Shown: positions 29,850 through 36,278 of the stretch, in pieces
How positions within the stretch are numbered: position 1 is the first letter of the stretch
Layout of the letters: each line of letters begins with the position of its first letter
DNA from: an uncultured Myxococcales bacterium
GTDB taxonomy: Bacteria; Myxococcota_A; UBA9042
Assembly: GCA_903919145.1 (NCBI GenBank)
Contig: CAIXGW010000309.1
Coordinates: forward strand, 1 to 47,307
Reading direction: 5' to 3'
DNA length: 47,307 nucleotides
Translations under genes and position numbers: made by a program
The notes under the pieces: generated by a model
The model's database searches: none
What the model saw: only the letters and a program-made list of their open reading frames with translations
What the model was told of the DNA's origin: nothing

Positions 29850-30800
29850 ATGCACATTCGTTCTTCCCGAATCACCACCTGGGCCGTTGTGGCCAGCGGT
29901 ATCGCGGCTGCGGCCCTGGGCGGATGCACGCGCCCGGCGCCCGAAGCGGCAGCCGCTGCCAGTGCCCAGCCAGAGCCGGTGGGCCGGCCGGCACCGCTGG
30001 CAGCAGCCCGTCCGCTGCCTGCCGCCGAGGCGGGGGCAGAGGGGCCCGGCAAGGTGCTGGCCAGGGTCAACGGCGTCGCCCTCACCGAAGAGGACGTGCG
30101 GCTGGCGCTGCGGTTGGGCTCGGCCCAAGAGCCGATCCCTGCCGAGAAACAGGCGCCAGTCCTGGAGTCGCTGATCCGCGAGGAGCTGATAGCCCAGCGC
30201 GCGGCCTCGCTGGGGATGGAGCAGAATCACAGCTATCTGGTCGAAAAGGCCAAGATGGACGCTCAGATGCAGGCGATGCGCCGGCGTGCCCTGGGCGACC
30301 TGTACTTCAAGACCGAGATCGAAGCCAAGGTCGCCGTCGACGATGCCGCGGTGCAGCGCTACTTTGAGGCCAACAAGACCCGCTTGGCCACTGAGTTGCA
30401 CGTGCAGCAGATCCTGGTTCGCCGCGACTCTGAGGCGTTTGCTGCGGTAGAGAAGCTCAAGGCCGGCAAGAGTTTTGCCGAGGTCGCCCGCGAGGGTTTT
30501 GCCACGGTGCCCGATGAGAAGGCGCCGCCGTGGGACCTGGGCTGGCTGAGGTGGCGGCAGATTCCCGAGCCATGGAGAGAGGTTGTCTATGACCTGGCGC
30601 CGGGTCAGCCCTCGGGAGTGATTGCCGGTCCGCGAGGCCGCCACTGGGTGGTGCAGGTCGTGGCGCGGCGCACCGCAGAAAAGGTGTCTCTGGACGAGCT
30701 GCGCCCGCAAATCCTAGAGGAACTCAAGGCCCAGCAGCTGGAAGCCTCGCGCGCTGCCCTGGATGCAGAGATCCGCCGCGGTGCCCGCATCGAGCGCTGA
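29850..30800 (+). CDS. Parvulin-type peptidyl-prolyl isomerase lipoprotein
   Basis: A 316-residue lipoprotein (lipobox AAAALGGCTRP, Cys about 26) with an Ala/Pro linker, then a SurA/PrsA-like helical region (VLARVNGVALTEEDVRLALR, LIREELIAQRAASLGMEQNH) and a C-terminal parvulin domain (ELHVQQILVRRDSEAFAAVE, KSFAEVAREGF, DLGWLRWRQIPEPWREVVYD, HWVVQVVARR). It should help fold exported proteins in the periplasm. It follows the cytochrome gene across a terminator, so a dedicated link to the cytochrome is possible but not shown. ATG 29850 gives a proper signal peptide; longer in-frame starts run through the terminator. Confidence 0.85.
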   Translation: MHIRSSRITTWAVVASGIAAAALGGCTRPAPEAAAAASAQPEPVGRPAPLAAARPLPAAEAGAEGPGKVLARVNGVALTEEDVRLALRLGSAQEPIPAEKQAPVLESLIREELIAQRAASLGMEQNHSYLVEKAKMDAQMQAMRRRALGDLYFKTEIEAKVAVDDAAVQRYFEANKTRLATELHVQQILVRRDSEAFAAVEKLKAGKSFAEVAREGFATVPDEKAPPWDLGWLRWRQIPEPWREVVYDLAPGQPSGVIAGPRGRHWVVQVVARRTAEKVSLDELRPQILEELKAQQLEASRAALDAEIRRGARIER

Positions 30801-30893
30801 GGCCCAACCACCGACCAGACCGCAGTGGGCCAAGCCGGAATAGACCGAAACAGGCCGGAACACGGCGGACCCAGACAGAAGACAAGAGGGCCA

Positions 30894-31667
30894 ATGGCTG
30901 AGTGGACGCCTGACGGGCTGCAACTGGTGGGGCGCTGGCAGACGCGCGGAGACGAGATCGGGGCCCATGGCACAGTGCCGCCGACCAAGCTGCTGTCTTG
31001 GCTGGAGCATGGCCGCTGGTGCGCAGTAGAGCAGGGCGACAGCTTGTTGGCCCCGCTGTTTGCCGACGGCAACATCATGGTGGTGCGCGCCCAGCGCCTT
31101 TCCCTTGGCGCAGGCCTTGGTTGGCAAGACCGGGTCCAGACCGGCATCGGCTTGGTGCGGGTGGGCAATAGCAGCGTCGAGATTGCCCAGAGCCTATGGA
31201 CAGACGAGGCCACGCCGCGCCGTGCGGCCGAGCTGCGGCTGGTCGGGGTGGCCCTGGGCCCAGACCGGCGGCCGCGGCAGCTGCCCGCCGAATTTCGGGC
31301 CAAGGCGATGCCGATCGAGGAGCCGCTGTCGCTGCAGACCCTGGCCTTGCCTGAGCTGCTCAAGCCTGACTATGTGTGGCAAGAGCCGGTCCGGGCCAGC
31401 GAGATCGACCTGTTCCACCACGTCAACCACGCCCGCTATGCCGATTGGTTGCAAGACGCCCTGCGCGCCGCCGAGGCCGCCGGGGCCCTGGCCGAGCCGT
31501 GGCGCGCCCGCAAGCCGGTCTGTGGGTTGGCTATCGACTACGTGCGCGAGATCGTCTTTGGCGAGACCATTGCGGTAGCTATGCAAGCGCAGGGCGAGCG
31601 CGACCTGCAGCTGCTGGTCACGGTGGCTGGCCAGCTGCGGGCGCGGGCGGCGCTGCGGGTCACCTGA
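30894..31667 (+). CDS. Tandem hotdog-fold acyl-CoA/acyl-ACP thioesterase
   Basis: A 257-residue protein with two hotdog domains. The first (about 10-130) reads DEIGAHGTVPPTKLLSWLEH and WQDRVQTGIGLVRVGNSSVE; the second (about 160-255) has the clearer signature RASEIDLFHHVNHARYADWL, then VCGLAIDYVREIVFGETIAV. This double arrangement is typical of acyl-ACP thioesterase-like proteins that release fatty acids or other acyl groups. The substrate is not evident. Start ATG 30894 has AGAGGG upstream; an earlier in-frame start is unlikely. It is convergent with the M15 peptidase gene (8-bp overlap). Confidence 0.82.
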   Translation: MAEWTPDGLQLVGRWQTRGDEIGAHGTVPPTKLLSWLEHGRWCAVEQGDSLLAPLFADGNIMVVRAQRLSLGAGLGWQDRVQTGIGLVRVGNSSVEIAQSLWTDEATPRRAAELRLVGVALGPDRRPRQLPAEFRAKAMPIEEPLSLQTLALPELLKPDYVWQEPVRASEIDLFHHVNHARYADWLQDALRAAEAAGALAEPWRARKPVCGLAIDYVREIVFGETIAVAMQAQGERDLQLLVTVAGQLRARAALRVT

Positions 31668-32688
31668 CGTCGCTGATGCGCAGGCCGTCAAAGGGCGAAG
31701 GCTGCTTGGGGTCGTAGCGGAAGTGCTCCCACACGCTGGGCACGCCACGGGCGGCAATGCCGTTGAGCAACTGCCGGCGAAATTGGCCGCGCACCGAGCC
31801 CCACCAGCCGGGGTGGTGCTCAAAGTGGCCTATCTCGCCGACCATCACACGGCCGAGCCAGACGATGCCCAGCTCGTCGGCCATGTCTCCCAATACCTGA
31901 AATTGCCTGTAAGTTTCGCCGCTGGCGCGGTAGGCGCGCACCGGATCGCCCAAGGGCTTGGCCCAGCCCAGGTTGATGTCCACAGCCAGGCCAAGAGGGT
32001 GCATCCCCATCTTGCGCTCGCCGGTGGCCACGCGAATCTTGCGGATCTTGCCCTTGCGCTTGACCTTCTTCTCCACCGTTACGGCGCGAGACTTCACACT
32101 GCGCACCGCGCTGATCACCCGGACCTCAATGCCCTGGGCGGCGGCGCGGACTATCAGGGTCGTCAGGCCGTCTCGCAGCCACGGATGGATTTCGTCCAGC
32201 AGCTCCAGGCGCGCCTTGGCGGCGATCTCTGCCTGCAGCTTTACGTCGCGCGGGCGGTAGACGTAGCACTTGGCGATCGCCGGATCCTCATAGGGCACCC
32301 ACGGCAAGCCGGCCTTTTCTAGACGTTCATTGGGCGAGGGCGGGCAGGTGTGCCACTGCAGGGCCAGCTCGGCCGGCAGCAACGCCAGCCGCGGCGGCCG
32401 GCGGTCCAGCGGCTGCAGGTGCACGCTGCCGTCGGCGCTGAGGTGGGCCACGGCGCGCTCTTCGGCCAGGCAGCGCCGCACCCGCCGCACCGGCTTGACC
32501 CGCTCGGCCTCGCCGCAGTCGACGCCGCGCCACAGCAGCACGGTCGCCTCGCTTGGCAAGGTCATTTGCGGCGGCGCATCGTCCGCGGCGGCCTGCGCGG
32601 GCGCCGGCAGCAGCCCCAGGCCGGCCGCAAGCAAGCCTGCGGGCAGCAGCCAGCGGCGCCGCGGCGCCAGCGGCAAGGGGCTAGTCAT
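31660..32688 (-). CDS. Exported M15-family (D-Ala-D-Ala carboxypeptidase-like) peptidase
   Basis: The 342-residue product has a signal peptide (APRRRWLLPAGLLAAGLGLL, cleavage near APAQA) and a zinc peptidase domain of the VanY/DacB kind. The likely ligands are in GMHPLGLAVDINLGW (H-x6-D) and VGEIGHFEHHPGWW (E-x2-H). Upstream lie WLRDGLTTLIVRAAAQGIEV and ISAVRSVKSRA, as in M15 proteins. A Lys-rich insertion, KKVKRKGKIRKIRV, lies before the first ligand. It should trim peptidoglycan cross-bridge peptides in the periplasm. ATG 32688 is preferred, as it starts directly before the signal peptide and overlaps the upstream methyltransferase stop by 8 bp. Confidence 0.83.
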   Translation of the reverse strand: MTSPLPLAPRRRWLLPAGLLAAGLGLLPAPAQAAADDAPPQMTLPSEATVLLWRGVDCGEAERVKPVRRVRRCLAEERAVAHLSADGSVHLQPLDRRPPRLALLPAELALQWHTCPPSPNERLEKAGLPWVPYEDPAIAKCYVYRPRDVKLQAEIAAKARLELLDEIHPWLRDGLTTLIVRAAAQGIEVRVISAVRSVKSRAVTVEKKVKRKGKIRKIRVATGERKMGMHPLGLAVDINLGWAKPLGDPVRAYRASGETYRQFQVLGDMADELGIVWLGRVMVGEIGHFEHHPGWWGSVRGQFRRQLLNGIAARGVPSVWEHFRYDPKQPSPFDGLRISDVR

Positions 32689-34141
32689 CCCGCCCGGGGC
32701 CAGGCAAGCGCGCGTGCCTGGTCGACCACTCATACAGGGCCAGCGCGGCAGCCGTGGCGCCGTTGAGCGACTCGGTGCCCTCGCTCATGGGAATGGCCAC
32801 GGCGGCAGCGCGCAGCTCGGCCGGCAGTCCGGGCCCTTCGACCCCGGGCACCAGCACAAAGCCGTCTGCCGGGAACTCAAAGGCCGGCAGCGGAGTTCCT
32901 TCGGCCGACAGCGCTACCAGCTTCTCTGGACCCAGGCCAGCCGCCAGCTCGCTCAGCGACCCTCCCTGCCACAGGGTGAGCTTGAGCGCCGCCAACCCGC
33001 CGGCCCGCAGCGCCTTGGGGTGAAACGGCGAGGCCGCTTCGCGCAGCAGCACCACGTCCTGCACGCCCAGGGCTGCCGCGGATCGCAGCACGGCGCCTAC
33101 ATTTTCTGGGTCTTGGAACGGCACGGCCAGCACCGCGTCGGTGGGCAGCCCGGTCCACGGCCGCGGCGTTGCGGCCCGCACCACAACCAGCGGTCCAGCG
33201 GTGCCAGAGACGTCCAGGGCCTTGAGCAAGGCTGGCGCCAGCACGGCCACCGGCAGGTCGGCCGCCGCCTCGGCAGGCACCCTCTCTGTGCCCCTGGCCA
33301 CCAGCAGCTCTACGCACAAGTGCGGATAGTCGCGCAGGACTTCTGGCACCAGCTTGCTGCCGGCTATCAGCGCCAGGCCGTGCTTGCGCACGCCCTTGCC
33401 GGTCAGCAGGTCGCTCCACAGCTTGAACGCGTCGTTGCGCTCGGCGTCGATGTCGCGGCTGCGCCGCCTCACCAGCTCCAGGGGATCGTCCAGGCGCTGG
33501 TACACCACCAGCCGCCGCCGGTGGGTGGTCATGGGGATGTCGTAGGCTTCGTCACTGCGCAGCCGCCAAGAACGGCTCAGGCTGCGGTTGGCGTCGGCGA
33601 TTTCTTCATCGCAGTTGGGCCCTTTCATGAACACGGCCACGCCGCCCGGCGGCACCATCTGCGCCACCCGCTGCAGCGTCACCGGGATCTTCTCAAAGGC
33701 GCGGGTGATGATGCCGCCGACCTTGTCGGTAAACCCGCTGCCCAGCGTCTGGTGCCAGGTGCGCGCGCCCTTCAGGCCGCAGTGGGCGATCGCCTCGTCA
33801 ATAAAGGCAATTCTCCGAGCCCTCATCTCGCAGCAGACCACCTCGACCTGCGGCAGGGCAATCTTGAGGGGAATGCCGGGCAGCCCGGCGCCGGACCCGA
33901 TGTCCAAGAGCGGCGAGGGCAGGGTGGCGCCGATCTTCTTGGCCACCAGCAGGCAATCGACGTAGTGCAGCGAGACCATGGTGTCAAAGGCGCGCAGCCG
34001 GGTCAGGTCGCCGTCGTCATTGCGCAGGTGCAGCAGCTGGTGGTAGGCCCACAGCTGGCGCACGGCTTCTTCGGGCAACGAAATGTCGCTGGCCTGCAGC
34101 ATCTTCTGCAGATTGCCTTGAGATGGGGCGTACTTTGACAT
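32681..34141 (-). CDS. Fusion of RsmG-like 16S rRNA methyltransferase and SpoU/TrmH-like RNA methyltransferase
   Basis: A 486-residue protein with two methyltransferase folds. Residues 1-215 match RsmG (GidB), which makes m7G527 of 16S rRNA: LHLRNDDGDLTRLRAFDTMV, the SAM motif PLLDIGSGAGLPGIPLKIAL, VCCEMRARRIAFIDEAIAHC and a GGIITRAFEKI block. Residues 235-480 are a SpoU-type SPOUT enzyme: VPFQDPENVGAVLRSAAALG (motif 1), FVLVPGVEGPGLPAEL (motif 2) and IPMSEGTESLNGATAAALAL (motif 3), which would 2'-O-methylate a ribose. The frame is continuous and both domains keep key motifs. It lies 9 bp after terC and overlaps the M15 peptidase gene. Confidence 0.88.
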   Translation of the reverse strand: MSKYAPSQGNLQKMLQASDISLPEEAVRQLWAYHQLLHLRNDDGDLTRLRAFDTMVSLHYVDCLLVAKKIGATLPSPLLDIGSGAGLPGIPLKIALPQVEVVCCEMRARRIAFIDEAIAHCGLKGARTWHQTLGSGFTDKVGGIITRAFEKIPVTLQRVAQMVPPGGVAVFMKGPNCDEEIADANRSLSRSWRLRSDEAYDIPMTTHRRRLVVYQRLDDPLELVRRRSRDIDAERNDAFKLWSDLLTGKGVRKHGLALIAGSKLVPEVLRDYPHLCVELLVARGTERVPAEAAADLPVAVLAPALLKALDVSGTAGPLVVVRAATPRPWTGLPTDAVLAVPFQDPENVGAVLRSAAALGVQDVVLLREAASPFHPKALRAGGLAALKLTLWQGGSLSELAAGLGPEKLVALSAEGTPLPAFEFPADGFVLVPGVEGPGLPAELRAAAVAIPMSEGTESLNGATAAALALYEWSTRHARLPGPGRDD

Positions 34142-34150
34142 CGGTGGCCC

Positions 34151-35230
34151 CTAGGACTGCGTGGTGTCGCTGGTGGCCTGACCAGGCTTATCGTGCCCAG
34201 GCTTATCGTGGCCAGGCTTGTCGTGGCCCTCGTCGTGGCCGCCGTGGCGGGCGTGGTGCTTGGCCAATTCGGCCGCCGACAAGGGAAACGCCAGCGAGCT
34301 ACCCACACCGGCTGCCAGGATGGCAAAGATGACCCCCAGCGAGACCGCCGGAGGCATGTGGTACTGGTGAGAGAGCAGCATCTTGATGCCAATAAAGGCC
34401 ATCAGCGCAACCAGCGCGTGCTTGAGGTGGTGGAACTTGCCCAGCATGCCGGCCAGGGCAAAGTACAGCGACCGCAGCCCCAAGATGGCAAAGACATTGG
34501 AGGTAAACACCAGGAACGGGTCCGTGGTCACCGCAAACACCGCGGGGATCGAGTCGACGGCGAACAGCACGTCGGTGGCCTCTACCAGGATCAGCACCAA
34601 GAACAGCGGGGTCATGGCTTTGCGGCCGTCGGGCAGGCGGGTAAAGAAGTCGTGGCCGTGCATCTTGTCAGACACCGGGTACAGCCGCTTGGCCAGGCGG
34701 ACCAGCGGGTGCTTGGTCGGGTCCTTGTCTTCGTCGTCTTTTTCCAGGGCCATCTTGAGGGCAGAGAGGATCAGGATGCCGCCAAAGACATAGATCATCC
34801 AAGAGAAGCTCTTGAGCAGGGCCGTGCCCGCGCCGATCATCGCGCCGCGCAGGACCAGGGCTCCCAAGATGCCCCAGAACAGCACGCGGTGCTGGTACGG
34901 GCGCGGTACGCGAAAGGCCGAAATGATAAGCGCAATCACAAAGATGTTGTCGACCGACAGGCTGTATTCGACCAAGTAGCCGGTCAGATACAGCAGCGCG
35001 GCCGTGGTGCCGTCTATCGGCGTTGGACCGGCACCCAGGCCGCCCACGTGATGCTCGTACAAGAAGTACACGGCCACATCAAAGGCGATGGAGACGGTGA
35101 CCCAGACGGTGGTCCACTTCAGCGCCTCGCGAAAGCCAATGACGTGGTCCTTCTTGTTGAGCACGCCCAAGTCCAGGGCCAGGATGCCCAGAATCATCAC
35201 CAAGAATCCTGCCCAGATCACTGTTTCCAT
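34151..35230 (-). CDS. TerC/Alx-family membrane protein with His-rich tail
   Basis: A 359-residue inner-membrane protein with about nine helices. TerC/Alx signatures are LGVLNKKDHVIGFREALKWT, LVEYSLSVDNIFVIALIISA (Asp in the membrane), RVLFWGILGALVLRGAMI, LILVEATDVLFAVDSIPAVF (two membrane Asp) and SNVFAILGLRSLYFALAGML. The family is linked to metal (Mn) export and to tellurite resistance. The C-terminal 35 residues are His/Asp/Lys-rich (HHARHGGHDEGHD, then three KPGHD-like units) and may bind metal; they come from 15-bp DNA repeats. It is the second gene after cysH, 194 bp downstream, and leads directly into the RsmG-SpoU gene. Confidence 0.92.
   Translation of the reverse strand: METVIWAGFLVMILGILALDLGVLNKKDHVIGFREALKWTTVWVTVSIAFDVAVYFLYEHHVGGLGAGPTPIDGTTAALLYLTGYLVEYSLSVDNIFVIALIISAFRVPRPYQHRVLFWGILGALVLRGAMIGAGTALLKSFSWMIYVFGGILILSALKMALEKDDEDKDPTKHPLVRLAKRLYPVSDKMHGHDFFTRLPDGRKAMTPLFLVLILVEATDVLFAVDSIPAVFAVTTDPFLVFTSNVFAILGLRSLYFALAGMLGKFHHLKHALVALMAFIGIKMLLSHQYHMPPAVSLGVIFAILAAGVGSSLAFPLSAAELAKHHARHGGHDEGHDKPGHDKPGHDKPGQATSDTTQS
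34182..34226. repeat. 15-bp tandem repeat (three units) in the terC 3' end
   Basis: CCAGGCTTATCGTGC, CCAGGCTTATCGTGG and CCAGGCTTGTCGTGG lie head to tail. On the minus strand they encode the repeated His-Asp-Lys-Pro-Gly of the TerC tail. Confidence 0.88.
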
Positions 35231-35289
35231 GCTTGCCGATCCCGTTGGCGGTCGCCGCTGGCGCGCCAGGTTGCTCTCTCGCTCTATCT

Positions 35290-35325
35290 TGCCGGTCCTG
35301 CCGGTCCTGCCGGTCCTGCCGGTGC
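35290..35325. repeat. 9-bp tandem repeat (four units) between cysH and terC
   Basis: TGCCGGTCC occurs three times head to tail, then TGCCGGTGC. It lies in the 194-bp gap between two minus-strand genes. I see no hairpin or open frame tied to it. Copy number is likely to vary between strains. Confidence 0.85.
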
Positions 35326-35424
35326 TGTCTTACCTGTGGTGGCCGCCTTGGCAGGCCCAGCCCCTCAGTCTCTTGGCCCTGGCTGGCCTCCCGCGAGCCT
35401 GCAAGGCTACCCGGGGCCAGGCCC

Positions 35425-36153
35425 TCAACCCTTGCCGTGCAGGCCACATTCCTTGGCGGTCGCCTCTTCCCACCACCAGCGGCCCTCGCGCTCATGCTGG
35501 CCGGGCAGCACCGGACGGGTGCACGGCTCGCAGCCAATAGAGACAAAGCCCTGGTTGTGCAAGCTGTTGTAGGGGACATCGGCCGCGCGCAGGTACTTCC
35601 ACACCTGCGCCGAGCTCCAGCGCGCCAGCGGGTTGAACTTGAGCAGGGTGCGCTGCGGGGTCGAGTGGGCTTCGTCGATTTGCACCAGCGGCACATCGGC
35701 GCGGGTGTCAGGGCTCTGGTCGCGGCGCTGCCCGGTGATCCACGCCGGCGCCGAGCTGAGCATCCGCCGCAGCGGAGCGACCTTGCGAACCGAGCAGCAC
35801 TCGTGGTGGCCGTCTTTCCTAAACGAGTACAGGCCTTTGTCTCGCACCAGTGCCTCAACGGCGGCCGCCTCTGGAAACAGCAGCTCCAGGTCCACGGCGT
35901 AACGCTCGCGCACCTGCTCCAGCAGCTGATAGGTCTGGGGGTGCAGGCGACCAGTGTCCAAACAGAACACCCTAAAGCGCAAACCAAAATCGGCGGCCAG
36001 GGCGACCAGCGCGACGTCTTCTGCGCCAGAAAAAGACAGGGCCGCGGCCGCGCCAAAATGCTGATGGGCAGCCTGCAGCACGGCCTGGGGGGGCTGCAAG
36101 TCCAACTGCCGCTGCAGCTGCTCGACCAGACTCTCAGCACTTTTGCGGTCCAC
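35425..36153 (-). CDS. cysH: Adenylyl-sulfate (APS) reductase, thioredoxin-dependent
   Basis: Reduces adenosine 5'-phosphosulfate to sulfite in assimilatory sulfate reduction. The 242-residue product has the PP-loop-like SFSGAEDVALVALA, FCLDTGRLHPQTYQLLE, the Cys pair ECCSVRKVAPLRR, the partner Cys pair GCEPCTRPV, and a C-terminal AKECGLH with the catalytic Cys. The CC...CxxC set binds a [4Fe-4S] cluster and marks the APS rather than the PAPS type. I prefer GTG 36153, because GGGAGG lies 5-6 bases upstream; ATG 36180 is the alternative and has no binding site. It is divergent from the NACHT-like lipoprotein gene. The gap to terC holds the 9-bp tandem repeat. Confidence 0.93.
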   Translation of the reverse strand: MDRKSAESLVEQLQRQLDLQPPQAVLQAAHQHFGAAAALSFSGAEDVALVALAADFGLRFRVFCLDTGRLHPQTYQLLEQVRERYAVDLELLFPEAAAVEALVRDKGLYSFRKDGHHECCSVRKVAPLRRMLSSAPAWITGQRRDQSPDTRADVPLVQIDEAHSTPQRTLLKFNPLARWSSAQVWKYLRAADVPYNSLHNQGFVSIGCEPCTRPVLPGQHEREGRWWWEEATAKECGLHGKG

Positions 36154-36165
36154 GATCACCTCCCA

Positions 36166-36178
36166 ATCGGTCGCTACC
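36166..36178. promoter_or_regulatory. Operator-like site 1 near the cysH start
   Basis: ATCGGTCGCTACC; 12 of 13 bases match site 2 (36229-36241), 63 bp away. The core GGTcGCTACC is a near-perfect palindrome. If cysH starts at GTG 36153, the site is in its leader. Confidence 0.45.
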
Positions 36179-36222
36179 ATAGCAGCATTGCCCGGCTGAG
36201 GCCATTGGGGCCCAAGCCCGGG

Positions 36223-36252
36223 TTGCACATCGGTAGCTACCGCGGCGATACT
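36223..36252 (+). promoter_or_regulatory. Possible promoter of the NACHT-like lipoprotein gene with a 12-bp palindrome in its spacer
   Basis: TTGCAC (36223-36228) and GATACT (36247-36252) are 18 bp apart. Between them lies CGGTAGCTACCG (36231-36242), a perfect 12-bp palindrome and the core of operator-like site 2 (ATCGGTAGCTACC, 36229-36241). A repressor bound there would block RNA polymerase. Transcription would start about 20 nt before ATG 36279. Confidence 0.45.
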
Positions 36253-36278
36253 GCGACAATTGGCTGGAGGTCCGCGCA

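Noticed and set aside
28331..30085. 584-codon minus-strand open frame opposite the cytochrome gene
   Set aside because: Covers the last heme motifs of a clear decaheme gene and the terminator; an antisense shadow.
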